This document shows positions 35,119-45,400 of a stretch of 64,000 nt of DNA, in pieces; the first letter of the stretch is position 1, and every line of letters begins with the position of its first letter. The notes beneath the pieces were generated by a model. It made no database searches. It was given only the letters and a program-made list of their open reading frames with translations, and had not been told where the DNA came from. The translations under genes and the position numbers were made by a program. The DNA lies in assembly GCA_017992475.1 (NCBI GenBank), contig JAGOOO010000006.1, positions 1 to 64,000 on the forward strand, read 5' to 3'. Origin of the DNA: Caldisericia bacterium. GTDB taxonomy: Bacteria; Caldisericota; Caldisericia; JAAYUI01.

Positions 35119-36302
35119 ATTATTTTCACTTTTACAGTTGGTGTCTGGAGGACTGTTATTCCATCTGGAAGGCCACTAATTTGAACTTTTACATTCTGCT
35201 CGCCCTGTGGGAGACCAGACACATCAATTGTCGCTGATGCGGTTGTTAGAGTGGCTATAATTGATGATGGTCCCTGGAATGTGACCTCGATTATCCTGTC
35301 GATTATTTCATACTGCTTGTCTGTTGGTTTGACGTCAACGTAGAGGTTCAATTTTTTTCTTGAAAGTGGCTCAATCTTTATGGTTATCCTGACCTCTGAG
35401 ACGTCTGCCAAGACATCCGGAGGGATTGAAAGCGGTACCATTACGCTTGTGGTGCTCAGTATGCCGTTTAGATTATATGGCTCGGTGTAGATTGATTCAA
35501 TTTTTGAGATTGTAGCGTAAGGGCCAGAAATTGTTATTGATTTTGGTGCCCAGTCTATCTCTGTTATGACCCGGTCCGTTGGCAGTGTGCCCGTGGTGTT
35601 TGCTATTACGCCAACAGTTTTGATATCTTGTTTTGAAGAGCTTTTGATTTCAACGCTTATGGTATCAAATTTTGGCCTTATCTTCATCTCTTCGAGGGCA
35701 GATTTTTTGATTGGTTTCCCGTTATTATCAACCAAATCATAAGACATGCTGAATCTGTTTGGGCCTTCTTTTACAAGTGCCCTGTTCAGTTTTACATGCG
35801 CCTCTTTTATGTTGGAGAGCCCTTGGGATGGTCCATATATAATTAATCTTTTTGGATCAGTTTGGGCCTCGCCAAGTGTTATGCCAGCAGGTGCCTGACC
35901 GTAATATGTTACGACGATTGGAAGTTCTTTTTCCTGGAGTTTTTGAAGGTCCACAGAGACAACATTTGGATCAATATCAACAAGCCTTACTGTTTGCGGG
36001 AAGTCCACTTTGACAAAAACCTGGTCTTTACCCTGTTTTTTGTCCAAAAAATCGACGTATGCATTGACGTTCTCTTCCCTGATTTTCTCAAGCAATATTT
36101 TTGAACCCCTGAGCGTTACGGTAACATTCGGTAAAGTAGTGGTATTGGCAATATTTTCTGGCAAGTTTCTTGTCTGTACTGGTACTATAAAGCTTTTTGT
36201 TACCTCTGGCCCCTGGCTCTGTGAAACATAAAGCCAGATGGCAACTGCTATAAGCAAGGCAGTTATCTTCAGGCCAAGATTTGATGTGATATCACGAAAC
36301 AT
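35115..36302 (-). CDS. cdaR: YbbR-domain protein, partner of the diadenylate cyclase
   Basis: 395 residues: one N-terminal membrane helix (LGLKITALLIAVAIWLYV) and about four YbbR beta-sandwich repeats outside the membrane. Recurrent P-x-x-V-xx-xGP motifs are visible (KRLIIYGPSQGLSN, KSITISGPYATISKIESI, EVTFQGPSSI). In Firmicutes the equivalent CdaR binds CdaA and modulates c-di-AMP synthesis. The ATG overlaps the cdaA end by 11 bases. Confidence 0.9.
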   Translation of the reverse strand: MFRDITSNLGLKITALLIAVAIWLYVSQSQGPEVTKSFIVPVQTRNLPENIANTTTLPNVTVTLRGSKILLEKIREENVNAYVDFLDKKQGKDQVFVKVDFPQTVRLVDIDPNVVSVDLQKLQEKELPIVVTYYGQAPAGITLGEAQTDPKRLIIYGPSQGLSNIKEAHVKLNRALVKEGPNRFSMSYDLVDNNGKPIKKSALEEMKIRPKFDTISVEIKSSSKQDIKTVGVIANTTGTLPTDRVITEIDWAPKSITISGPYATISKIESIYTEPYNLNGILSTTSVMVPLSIPPDVLADVSEVRITIKIEPLSRKKLNLYVDVKPTDKQYEIIDRIIEVTFQGPSSIIATLTTASATIDVSGLPQGEQNVKVQISGLPDGITVLQTPTVKVKII

Positions 36303-37179
36303 TTGGCCTCCTTAAGTTGGCGAACACCTTGCCCCTGCTCTTTATCATGTATTTTAACAGACCTTCAAGTTCGACTCTCGAAAGGTATCTTGTAAGCGAA
36401 CCTGCAGTGGCAAGTGATATTATTCCGGAGGTCTCCGAGACAACCACAATAATTGCATCAGTCTCTTCGGAAAGGCCAACAGCGGCCCTGTGCCTCGTCC
36501 CGATGTCAGGATCGAGATTTGGGTCCTGGGAGAGCGGGAAAACGCATCTTGCGTAAGCTATTCTTTCGCCCCTGATGATTATTCCGCCATCATGGAGTGC
36601 AGAACCTGGGTAAAATATTGTTTCTATGAGTGACGCGTTTGCCTGTGCGTCGATTTTTGTTGCCCCATTCTCATAGTCACCAAGACCCACCTGTCTCTCG
36701 ATGGCGATTATTGCACCATGTTTCCTGTCTGACATGTGGCCAACTGCCTGACAGATTTCATTGACTAGAGTATTGACTTCTTGGGCTTCCATGAAATCTA
36801 TTGCTTTGCTAAAAACTGATTTCTGGCCAAGTGTGCCTATGGCTTTTCTGAGTTCTGGCTGGAACAGAATTGCAAGAAGGATTGGCAGGGTCATTGGAAG
36901 AACTTGGAGAACTGACCTGATCATCCAATTTAGGGCGATCAAACCGAGCCATCTTGATATGTTGTCGCTGATAATGAGAGCCAGGAAGAAAACTGCGAGA
37001 CCCTGGAAAAGTTGGAGTGCTTTTGATGCTTGAACGATTTTTAGTACATAATATATGATGATTGCTATTATTAGAATATCGAAGATGGTTTCAGGAACTG
37101 GTATTGTGCCGCCCACTTTCGGTATTGCAGCGAATCCAATTGACCGCAAAGTCTGGGTAAAAACATCAAGCAGGGGCAA
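36292..37179 (-). CDS. cdaA: Diadenylate cyclase CdaA
   Basis: Condenses two ATP to c-di-AMP. 295 residues: about three N-terminal membrane helices, then a DisA_N domain. Catalytic motifs are GSALHDGGIIIRG (containing the DGA-like DGG) and IGTRHRAAVGLSEETDAI (RHR). The DGA motif of most enzymes reads DGG here, as in many CdaA proteins. It pairs with ybbR downstream; a glmM gene, usually third, is not present. CdaA links cell-wall state, potassium and osmolyte balance in the lineages studied. Confidence 0.94.
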   Translation of the reverse strand: MPLLDVFTQTLRSIGFAAIPKVGGTIPVPETIFDILIIAIIIYYVLKIVQASKALQLFQGLAVFFLALIISDNISRWLGLIALNWMIRSVLQVLPMTLPILLAILFQPELRKAIGTLGQKSVFSKAIDFMEAQEVNTLVNEICQAVGHMSDRKHGAIIAIERQVGLGDYENGATKIDAQANASLIETIFYPGSALHDGGIIIRGERIAYARCVFPLSQDPNLDPDIGTRHRAAVGLSEETDAIIVVVSETSGIISLATAGSLTRYLSRVELEGLLKYMIKSRGKVFANLRRPNVS

Positions 37180-37190
37180 CAGCTACCTCC

Positions 37191-38213
37191 TTATTTGCCA
37201 ATGAGCTCCGAGGGAGTTATCTCCTTGGCATTGGCTGGTTTTTTTATGCTCGTGAATTGATCATATGAAAGCAGTGTGAAAGTGTATTTGCCTGGTTTAC
37301 TGGCGGGATTTTCTCCAGTATCTATAAAGACTATCTCATACCAGAGACCATTTGGGCGATATTTTATCTGGACTGTTTTTCCAACAAGAACTGATTTTGG
37401 ATCCCAGCTGAGAGTTGCTCCAATAAGTTTTTCCCCATCCGCAGATTTGCCGGCATCCGCCATTGGCGTCATTATCTTGGTATTGCCAAAAGACATTAAT
37501 GGCTCAAGCATTTTTCTCGGGTTTACTTCTGGCATTGGTATCTGAAAAACTGGGTCGTCAATCAGTTTGAATTTTATCCAGTCTTTTATCTGGTCATCCA
37601 CATAATAAATAATTGGTGAGGCGCCAGATTTTGTTGCGGATATCGTATCAAGTAAGCTGTGATCAGAATCTTCAATAATTGTTTCTGATTTTGAGAGCTC
37701 TCCCTTGATGTTATTGGAGTAAATCTGGACAAAATACCTGGTGTTCTCTGTTAGGCCATAGATGGCCTCACCCTTATTTATAGTCACCTTGCCAGTCTTC
37801 TTGTCTTTTTCGTAAAAAGTGCTTGTTGTTTCTAAAACAAAACCATTAAGCTTGTTAATGACGTCTCTTGCTTTCACGAGATGGCCCTCGTAGGTTTCAG
37901 GATCGAGCTTGATCTCTATGGGTTTTGAAAAATCGACTCCATCAAAATATTTTAAAAAAGGTTGATAAAGTGAATGCTCGACAAAAATATAGTTTGGTGT
38001 TGAAGGAAAAGGTGCTAGCCACCTTGCAAATTTCCCCTGGTTGTCGGTTGTGGTGCTCACGCCTGCTATTGTTACAATGGAACCTTCAACAGGTTTTCCA
38101 GAGCTCGAATCTGTTATCAGGCCCTCAATCCAGAAACCAGCGAAAGCTGTATAAGCACCAAAACCTACAACAAAAACTACAACCAGGAGAAATATTACAA
38201 GTGTTTTTTTCAT
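37191..38213 (-). CDS. Secreted or anchored protein with a carboxypeptidase-regulatory-like domain
   Basis: 340 residues. N-terminal hydrophobic segment (ILLVVVFVVGFGAYTAFAG-like signal or anchor), directly followed by a transthyretin-like carboxypeptidase-regulatory domain (EGLITDSSSGKPVEGSIVTIAG, then TTTDNQGKF) at about 30-120. The remaining 200 residues are beta-rich with no recognised family. Located between cdaA and two paralogous small membrane proteins in one operon. Function unknown. Confidence 0.75.
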   Translation of the reverse strand: MKKTLVIFLLVVVFVVGFGAYTAFAGFWIEGLITDSSSGKPVEGSIVTIAGVSTTTDNQGKFARWLAPFPSTPNYIFVEHSLYQPFLKYFDGVDFSKPIEIKLDPETYEGHLVKARDVINKLNGFVLETTSTFYEKDKKTGKVTINKGEAIYGLTENTRYFVQIYSNNIKGELSKSETIIEDSDHSLLDTISATKSGASPIIYYVDDQIKDWIKFKLIDDPVFQIPMPEVNPRKMLEPLMSFGNTKIMTPMADAGKSADGEKLIGATLSWDPKSVLVGKTVQIKYRPNGLWYEIVFIDTGENPASKPGKYTFTLLSYDQFTSIKKPANAKEITPSELIGK

Positions 38214-38214
38214 T

Positions 38215-38754
38215 TTATTGTCCGATACTAACTATTTGCCAGGATTTTCCAGGGGTGTGTTGTAGCACAAGGTTCCCGCTATAAGAGTCTTGGAGAACCT
38301 TTACTTTTACCATCCCGGCTTTTGGATTCCCTGATTCCTTCTCTTTTGTGTCCTCGTCATACTGCATGAGGCTGAACCTAACAGTGACCATCTTTTCGTT
38401 GCCAGTGCTCTGGGTAATTGCCTTTACACCATCAATTCTAACATTGAGATAGTCAGTACCATGATTCTTTGAGCGTTCCCAGGTTTCGGAGAATGTTTTT
38501 AGATCGCCACCCTTGTCTTTTTGGAAATTAGATCCTTCCAATACATATGTGTTCCACGCTTGCTCGTATTTTCCATCAAAACAGAGTTTGAAATAGTTCC
38601 TAATGGCTCTGGCCGGCGAGTCCTGGAAAATTGTATATACAGAGCCAATAAATGTCAGGCCTACAATCAGCAGGAGAAACCATGTGAGTGGCCCGGCAAG
38701 TGTTGATTCACTCCTGTTTATTCTTTTGGTATCTGTCCCTTGTAGATTTTCCAT
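38215..38754 (-). CDS. Small membrane-anchored NTF2-like protein, paralogue 1
   Basis: 179 residues: cytosolic tail, one membrane segment (about 19-40), extracytoplasmic domain. The domain has the DUF4878/NTF2-like pattern: SPARAIRNYFKLCFDGKYEQAWNTYV, then DLKTFSETWERSKNHGT and WQIVSIGQ at the end. It is clearly paralogous to the upstream neighbour, aligning at AIRxYF...AW...F...HGT. Its start overlaps that gene by 37 bases. I do not recognise a specific function. Confidence 0.75.
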   Translation of the reverse strand: MENLQGTDTKRINRSESTLAGPLTWFLLLIVGLTFIGSVYTIFQDSPARAIRNYFKLCFDGKYEQAWNTYVLEGSNFQKDKGGDLKTFSETWERSKNHGTDYLNVRIDGVKAITQSTGNEKMVTVRFSLMQYDEDTKEKESGNPKAGMVKVKVLQDSYSGNLVLQHTPGKSWQIVSIGQ

Positions 38755-39176
38755 ACTCCATCCTTGTCCTTCCTCAGATAATAGTCTTTGGGATCAGAAG
38801 TTTTTGGATTGCCGCTGACTATGTTTTCTGTTTGTATCCTTACAATCTGGGCAGTTATCTTAGCAAGTGGGTCTTGCTGTTCGTAAACTTTCAAAATCTT
38901 GAACTCAGTCATTTTGGTGCCATGACTTCTGGCATTGGTGAGATCATCCCTGAATTTTTCGAAGGACATTGTTGGACCGCCCCTGTCCCTCATGAACTCT
39001 GAATTGGGATAGATGTAGGACCAGGCTTTTTGGTAGTCCTGATCCATTATCGCACTGAAATAGCTCCTTATCGATTTTGTTGGCACATCTGGAAGAATCC
39101 AGATAACCACCCAAAACCCTACAAGCAGGCAAACAACGACAAGGGCAACGATTAAAGCCCTTATGGTTTTGCTCAT
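38718..39176 (-). CDS. Small membrane-anchored NTF2-like protein, paralogue 2
   Basis: 152 residues with one N-terminal membrane segment (ALIVALVVVCLLVGFWVVIW) and an extracytoplasmic domain: KSIRSYFSAIMDQDYQKAWSYIYP, MSFEKFRDDLTNARSHGTK, ending WKIYKGQ. It pairs with the downstream paralogue and probably arose by tandem duplication. Start ATG overlaps the end of the peptidylprolyl isomerase gene (ATGA-type). Function unknown. Confidence 0.75.
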   Translation of the reverse strand: MSKTIRALIVALVVVCLLVGFWVVIWILPDVPTKSIRSYFSAIMDQDYQKAWSYIYPNSEFMRDRGGPTMSFEKFRDDLTNARSHGTKMTEFKILKVYEQQDPLAKITAQIVRIQTENIVSGNPKTSDPKDYYLRKDKDGVWKIYKGQIPKE

Positions 39177-40330
39177 TTGTCTTCCACCCCCATTATATTG
39201 TTCCAGAGGGAATTGCCAAATATTGATGAGAAGAACTTTTCAAGACCAGCCCATGGCATGTTGCCCTTAACTCTGTCATAAATCCTTGACTCATAATAGT
39301 CTGAGAGTCTTTTTACATAGGCTGAAACAGCAGAATCGCCCTTTGAGCTTTGCCACATGCTTATAACCTGTGGCTTGATTTCAACCTTCTCATATTTCTT
39401 GGTTTCAGAATTGTAAAGGCTTATGGTGCCATAAAGTGTGGCTTGTTGGGCAGGATTTCTCCTGTTCAATCTTATTATGTATTCCCCACTCTTTTGGGTG
39501 ACGATTGGCTGTATGATTCCCTGCTCCAGTTTAAGCGGGAAGGTGGGTGTTGGTGGGAAGAGTGCATTACTTACTTCGACTTCAGTTATTGATTCTTTTG
39601 GAACTGCTATCATTTTCCCGCCGTTTTCACGGGAAGCCAGGTCAGTCGAGTACTTTTTTGCGACTTCAGCAAAGTTGTTGCCTTTTCCTTTTGTAAGTTC
39701 CTCAAGAACCTTGTTACGTGTCTTCTCGTCAGGTACGACTATTACCTCATAATCAACAGTCTCCGGAACTACAAGCTGGTCCTTTATTGTGTTGAAGTAT
39801 TCCTCAAGTTCCGTAGTTGTTGGTTGGCCCACCTCAGCTCTTAGAGGTTCTGTCATCTTTTCGTAGACGAGCTGGTTCCTTACCTGTGTCCTGAATTCGG
39901 ATTCTGATACCTCACCTTCGGTGAGGTATTCATCAAGAGTATTCAGTTGGGATATTGAGATTACATCTTTGATTCTTTGCTCGATTTGTTCGTTAGGAAT
40001 GTCATACTGCTTTGTATCTTTTGCTTTTTGCAGAACAACGAAGAAGTCTGTGAGATTTGTAATTGCTTTTGTCCTTGCAGTGCTGTAAAACTCCTGGATT
40101 TCTGTCGCTGTGGAGTTTGTTTGTGGCTTTACGCCAGCCCGCTCCATGTTTTTGATCTCAAGGTAAATCATGCGCTCTGTGATTGGAAAATCAACTACAA
40201 TCCTTGCTACATCGCGTTTTGAATACACGTACAGAAAAAGCCCGCCAAAAGTCAAAAGTATTATGAGTAGCGGAACAATTATGTACGGCGCAATGTTTAC
40301 GCGCTTTGTTTCCTGTTTTTGGTTTGCCAC
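39173..40330 (-). CDS. SurA/PrsA-like peptidylprolyl isomerase, membrane-anchored
   Basis: About 385 residues. One N-terminal membrane segment (YIIVPLLIILLTFGGLFLYVY), a SurA_N-type helical chaperone domain, and a degenerate parvulin-like domain (FAEVAKKYSTDLASRENGGKM). Likely assists folding of exported proteins. Two starts are possible: ATG at 40339 lies only one base after GGAGG, while GTG at 40330 is ten bases after it, so GTG is chosen. Followed within a few bases by the paralogous NTF2-like genes. Confidence 0.82.
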   Translation of the reverse strand: MANQKQETKRVNIAPYIIVPLLIILLTFGGLFLYVYSKRDVARIVVDFPITERMIYLEIKNMERAGVKPQTNSTATEIQEFYSTARTKAITNLTDFFVVLQKAKDTKQYDIPNEQIEQRIKDVISISQLNTLDEYLTEGEVSESEFRTQVRNQLVYEKMTEPLRAEVGQPTTTELEEYFNTIKDQLVVPETVDYEVIVVPDEKTRNKVLEELTKGKGNNFAEVAKKYSTDLASRENGGKMIAVPKESITEVEVSNALFPPTPTFPLKLEQGIIQPIVTQKSGEYIIRLNRRNPAQQATLYGTISLYNSETKKYEKVEIKPQVISMWQSSKGDSAVSAYVKRLSDYYESRIYDRVKGNMPWAGLEKFFSSIFGNSLWNNIMGVEDK

Positions 40331-40354
40331 TGAATTCATTCCTCCATTTACCTG

Positions 40355-42136
40355 TTACGGTTGATTAGTAGCTGGAGTCTGCTGGGTTGGGATCTGGGAA
40401 CCTGGATTCTGTATCCCCTTATCTTGAAGAATTTTTTGAAGTTCCGCTTCGGATGGCAGGGTTTGAGTCTGGTTAGTGGTTGTTGTGGTAGTTCCATCAC
40501 CAACACCCTTTCCCATTAGTTTTCCAACCCATAGCCCAAAGTCTTCGAATGGGGCAACAATGTTTGACTGCCACCATACAGTAAAGCTCTTCCATGGATT
40601 GCCAATTGAAACGCCGAGCTTGTTTCTCTCTTCCTCAAGCCACTTTGACTGCTGTTCGGATTTTTTCTGGGCCTTGAGCTGTTTTATTACTTCCTGTTTG
40701 ACAGATTCGAATGGAAGTTTCTCATAGTTTCTTTTTGTGATGAGCTTGACTATGACGATGTCTTTGCCTGCTTTTAAAACCTTCGAGTATACCTGGCCTG
40801 GTTTAAGACCCCATGCGGCTTCAACTACCTCTTTTTCATAGGGATAGCTTCCTGCTTGTGCTTCTTTTGCTTTCTGGAGCTCTGCCCAGAAGAAGCCAGA
40901 ACTATCTGTTGAAAGCATGCTTGGAAGCTCACCGGAATTGAATTTTGAGAGATCGTCTTCAGAGTATTGCTCTGCAGCTTTTGCAAAAGTTATCTTGCCA
41001 GCAAGCAAATCTTTGAGAACCTGGTTTGCCTGTGTCTCTTTCTTTTTAAGCTCATCTGCCGTTAGTGCTGTATTCGGATCATTCTTGTTTGTGCCAACCC
41101 AGCGGATAGTTGCTATTCTAGCAGCCTCTGTTGGATTGTATTTTTCAGAGTTCTTTTTTGCATCGGTGATATAGATCAAGTGCCAGCCGTAGGTTGTACG
41201 CACTGGTTCAGAAACTTCTCCAACCTTCATCTTGATTGCGGCATCATTAAATTCGGGAACAAGTGAGTTGCCCTGATCGGTGACAAGTTGACCATTCTGG
41301 ATTTTATACCAGCCAAGGTCTCCTCCATTTGGTTTTGTTGCGTCATCTTCGGACTTTTGTTTCGCGATCTCTGGGAACTTCTTTGGGTCCTTCATGATCT
41401 GGGCACGGATTTCATCAATCTGTGTTTTCTTTTTTGTGCCGACATCGGCCGCGTCCTTTGTGCTATCGTACTTTAAAAGGATGTGCGACAACTTGAGTTC
41501 TGCGTTGCTATTGTAGAAATCAAGCGCTTCCTGATCGGTAACTTCAGGTTCCTTGACGTATTTCTCAAAGAGTTTGTTCATGTAGATTTGCACTGTCAGC
41601 TGGCTCTTATTATTTGCTACGATGAATTCCCTCATTTTGACTTCATTTTCGAAACCTTGTTGCTTAATCCATTCTGCAGCGTTGCCCTCTTTTGGTTTTT
41701 GCTGATCGATGAGCTTTTGAGCCTCATCCTGATATACTTTATCTTCGATCTTGATGTTTTCTCTCTCACCAAGCTGAAGGAAAAGTTTCTCAGAGATAAG
41801 CTGTTGAATTACCTGCTCTTTTGCAGAAGTGAGCATCTTCTGAAACTCTTCTGTACCAAACTGAGGCATCTGGTCCTGTGATACCTGTTGCTGGATCAGC
41901 TGGTATGCCTTCTGCTCCAGTTCATCAGTTGTTATTGATGCTGAGCCAACCCTGGCCTCAATCTTGCGACCCGAGTATGCCCAAATTCCGAAGCCCAAAA
42001 GGGCAATAATGACAAAGATGATCGTCCAAATGGTGACTCTCCACCCTTTTGACATCGGTTTGTAAATCTTCGTCTCTTTGACTTGCGGGATCAATTTCGC
42101 CCTGCGAAGTTCTCTTATCTTGCTTTCTTTACCCAT
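40355..42136 (-). CDS. SurA/PpiD-like peptidylprolyl isomerase with two parvulin domains
   Basis: 593 residues: N-terminal Lys-rich tail, one membrane segment (ITVWTIIFVIIALLGFGIWAY), SurA_N-type chaperone region, then a canonical parvulin domain (LSHILLKY, GGDLGWYKIQ, VRTTYGWHLIYI) and a second, more divergent one (FAKAAEQYSEDDLSKFNSGELP). The C-terminus is a Thr/Gln/Pro-rich tail. A folding factor for proteins crossing the membrane. GGAGG lies eight bases before ATG; first gene of the operon that ends with thiN. Confidence 0.88.
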   Translation of the reverse strand: MGKESKIRELRRAKLIPQVKETKIYKPMSKGWRVTIWTIIFVIIALLGFGIWAYSGRKIEARVGSASITTDELEQKAYQLIQQQVSQDQMPQFGTEEFQKMLTSAKEQVIQQLISEKLFLQLGERENIKIEDKVYQDEAQKLIDQQKPKEGNAAEWIKQQGFENEVKMREFIVANNKSQLTVQIYMNKLFEKYVKEPEVTDQEALDFYNSNAELKLSHILLKYDSTKDAADVGTKKKTQIDEIRAQIMKDPKKFPEIAKQKSEDDATKPNGGDLGWYKIQNGQLVTDQGNSLVPEFNDAAIKMKVGEVSEPVRTTYGWHLIYITDAKKNSEKYNPTEAARIATIRWVGTNKNDPNTALTADELKKKETQANQVLKDLLAGKITFAKAAEQYSEDDLSKFNSGELPSMLSTDSSGFFWAELQKAKEAQAGSYPYEKEVVEAAWGLKPGQVYSKVLKAGKDIVIVKLITKRNYEKLPFESVKQEVIKQLKAQKKSEQQSKWLEEERNKLGVSIGNPWKSFTVWWQSNIVAPFEDFGLWVGKLMGKGVGDGTTTTTTNQTQTLPSEAELQKILQDKGIQNPGSQIPTQQTPATNQP

Positions 42137-42168
42137 TGTATTTACCTCCGAGCAATTAACAAATAACC

Positions 42169-42197
42169 ATTTTATGCGGTGTCAACTCACATGTAAA
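42169..42197 (-). promoter_or_regulatory. Promoter of the PPIase-cdaA operon
   Basis: Minus strand TTTACA (42192-42197), 17-bp spacer, TAAAAT (42169-42174); ATG lies about 33 bases downstream. The rest of the 308-bp spacer (42198-42397) shows no further gene-like element; an imperfect inverted repeat TTCAAG...CTTGAA lies near 42291-42308. Confidence 0.55.
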
Positions 42198-42397
42198 GTA
42201 AGTGTTCCACTTCACCTAAACCTGAGCGTTACACATGGTTCCATTAAGAATTTGTTTCGTGCTCGAATCAATACCGAATATTAAGAAACATTCAAGTCTT
42301 TCTTGAAAAAATATGCTTGGGATAATTGCCAATCAAAATTAAAAGAGACCAGATCAGCACATTTTTATATAACCCAAAGGAAAACTGTTTGTAGGAT
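42198..42397. other. Non-coding part of the divergent spacer, nothing firm
   Basis: Between two divergent promoters. I see no convincing ORF with a ribosome site, RNA gene or repeat here apart from the short inverted repeat around 42291-42308. Confidence 0.6.
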
Positions 42398-42426
42398 TTG
42401 CAATTTCGTTGTTTGGCCAATAAAAT
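42398..42426 (+). promoter_or_regulatory. Promoter of the 14-repeat protein gene
   Basis: TTGCAA (42398-42403), 17-bp spacer, TAAAAT (42421-42426). The expected start is about 12 bases before the ATG, just enough for the AAGGGGGT ribosome site. Confidence 0.6.
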
Positions 42427-42444
42427 CTGTTCCAAGGGGGTAAC

Positions 42445-45400
42445 ATGAGGAAAATTATTTCATTGTTGTCTTGTTTTGCCATTGCTTTTCAAATTTTTGT
42501 ACCGGCACAAAACACAACTTTGGCCTCCAGGGTGGCATTTGTAGATGGTTTTGATCTAGGGGCCGAGGCTGGAGATGGTGTTATAAAACTTACCTGGGAG
42601 AGGGTCCCGGGGGCTTCAGGTGGTTATTATGTTTATCGCAAGGATGGTGAAAATGGCACTTATGGGGCACCCCTGACTGATTTTGGGGTTTTTGGGAATG
42701 TTTTTTATGATGGTCCGATCCCGAATGACAACAAGTATTGCTATTATATTGCTCCGCTTGATGAAAACTACACTGAATTTGGTAGATCAGTTGAAGCCTG
42801 TTCCTCTCCAATATCACAAGCGCCGTCATTTATCGAACAATGCAAGACAGTCCTTGTTTTTGTTGTCGATAGTGTGAATTATTTGCACAACGGCGTCAAA
42901 AGGATTATGAGTTCACCATTCCTTCTAGTTGGCAGGAGAACATACCTTGCTTTCAGGTATGTAACAGAACCGCTTGGCGGGAAAATCGAATGGGATCAGG
43001 TCCAGAGAAAAGTCACTGTCACATACAAAAGTACTGTCGTGGAGATGTGGGTTGGCAAGTCGCAGGCAAAAATCAACGGCAAACCAGTCCAGATTGATCC
43101 AAGTGATCCCAAGGTCGTTCCATTTGTAAAGGACGGAAGGACCTTTGTTCCACTCCGTTTTCCGGTTGAATCTTTTGGTGAAGGCGATGTCAAATGGTTT
43201 GCCCAGACAAAACAGGCACAGCTTACTTTCCCGGCAGATTGCAATGAGAAACTGAAGGGAAAGGTTATTAGCTACAACAACAAGACGGGCATGTCCGAGA
43301 TACTTGGTTTTGAAGGCGAATCATACGTTGTTGTTTTCGGGCAGAGTGGGTCTGGCAGTTACATACCAGTTGTTGGCGACTGCATCGAGATTTCAGGCGA
43401 GAGGAAGAGAAAGGGAACACACGAATACTTTTTTGTAAACTCCATATCCTTGATCGAATGTCAGGAAGGGCCATTTGCCGGATTTGGGGCAGTGGAAAAA
43501 TCTGATGTTCTAAGTGCTTCTGCCACTATCAGTTTTGAGGGTGGGGAAAAAATTGATGTCAGGATAGACAAGGCTCACATCAGGATGCTTGCCGGACTAA
43601 AACTGGGAGATTGTGTTTTCGCGGCCGGGATGGTCATTAAAAACCCATCCGGTGAAAAATACATAAATACAATCATTTTTGATATGGTGCCATGCAAGAA
43701 AGGCCAGATTGACATTGTTTGTGATGGCAAATGGTATTCGGGGACAGTGCGCGATTTTGATTGCACAAACGGAATTCTGACTGTTGCACTGGATGATGGT
43801 CAGTCAAAAACTGTTTCAATTGAGAACAGCAATTTTGATTGCGCAAATCTCTCGGTTGGTTATTGCACGAGGTTCTGCGCAAAAGAAGTGGACGGAAAGC
43901 TTGTTTCATCGGTTTTCTACGCCTTCCCGTGCGGTTCCTCTTCTTGTGAAGGATCCCTCATAAGGGGCAAACTGGTGAAGATTGATTGCGCTTCGCTTAG
44001 TATGAGCATTGCACAGGGTGATAAATACGTTGAAGTCGCGATATTTCCAAAAGATTGCGAGGACATATCGTCCTCAATGCCAGAATGCGTGGAAGCTTGC
44101 GTAGTTAAGTCTGGTAAACGCTTTATAGCTCTTAAAGTCAAACCATACGCCGAGTGTGAAAATGAATGTCCTGGGGAAACTGTCCAGGTAAGGATAGACA
44201 GGGTGGATTGCGCGGCAAAAATTATCTACTGCACAAAAGTGGCGACAATGGAGCAAATGGAAATAAACTTCACCTTGCCTGAATTCTGTCCACTGGAGGC
44301 TGGAAAATGCTATGAGATTTGCATTGAAGAGATCAAAAAACCCGGCCAGCAACCGGAAAGTATTGCTACGCACTTCAGGCCGATAGAGTGCAAGTACAGG
44401 TGTAGTAGTCAACTCGTTACTGGCACGATCAAATCAATTGACTGTTCAAAACAGGTCGTAGTTATTAGCCAGAATGACAATCTCGGGGACATAATTATAA
44501 GGGTGACCGAGCAGGATTGTATAAGGCTGAAGGAAGACCGTTGTGTGAAGGCCTGTATCACAAAAGACCCGACCGGTTTATACATGGCAAACTGGATCAC
44601 CGAAGTCGGGCCGGAGGGATGCACCCAAAAAATTGATTGCAATGGCGACGATTTATGGACTATAAGAACAACAAAAATAGATTGCGCTGGTAAAAAACTT
44701 GAATATGAGATGGGTGACAGAAAAGGACAGCTGAGGGTAAACGATTGGTCTCTGTGCAACTCGATAAAAACAGGCCTGTGCTATTCAGTATGCGTGAAAA
44801 AGATAAACGATGAATCCTATTTGGTAAATCTGGCGAAAGCGCCCGACATAAGTTGTGATGTTGCTTGTCGCAAAGGATTGAAAGTCAAAAATACATCCTG
44901 CGAGGAACGCAACATAGTTTGCACAGGGCCTGATGGCTCTGATCTGGTGGTTGTTCTTCCTGATTCATTTGATTGCAAAACAATCTCCTCTGGAGATTGC
45001 ATAAATGTTTGTGGCAGAATCGGCCAAGACAATGTTGTAAAAGGCGAAATAGTTGAACTTTCGAGGTGCCAGGATGAACAGCCACAAAGATTTTCTGGCA
45101 GGATCGAAAAAGATGAGTGTGATAAAGGATTTTTACAGGTAGACGTTGAAGGGATAGTGCGAAAAGTTAAACTGCCGGATAATTATGATTGCACTCCACT
45201 AAAAAAGCTTTCCAGCCCGATCTGTGTTGACGTTGAGGGATGGCCTGATCCTGCACAAGCAGGACTTTGGGAAGCCAAGTCGGTTACTGTAATAGAATGT
45301 GCAAAAACAAAGCAGACATTTGACATGTACGTTTACGATGTGTTCTGCAATGCCAAGGAACCATTTTTTGTTGGAAGATGGCAGGGACAATATGTTTCTG

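Noticed and set aside
42140-42190. TTGACA on the minus strand ahead of the PPIase operon as its -35
   Set aside because: No acceptable -10 follows at 15-18 bases; the TTTACA/TAAAAT pair overlapping it fits better.
42291-42308. Inverted repeat TTCAAG...CTTGAA as a terminator
   Set aside because: Only six base pairs, no following T-run on either strand, and no gene ends there.
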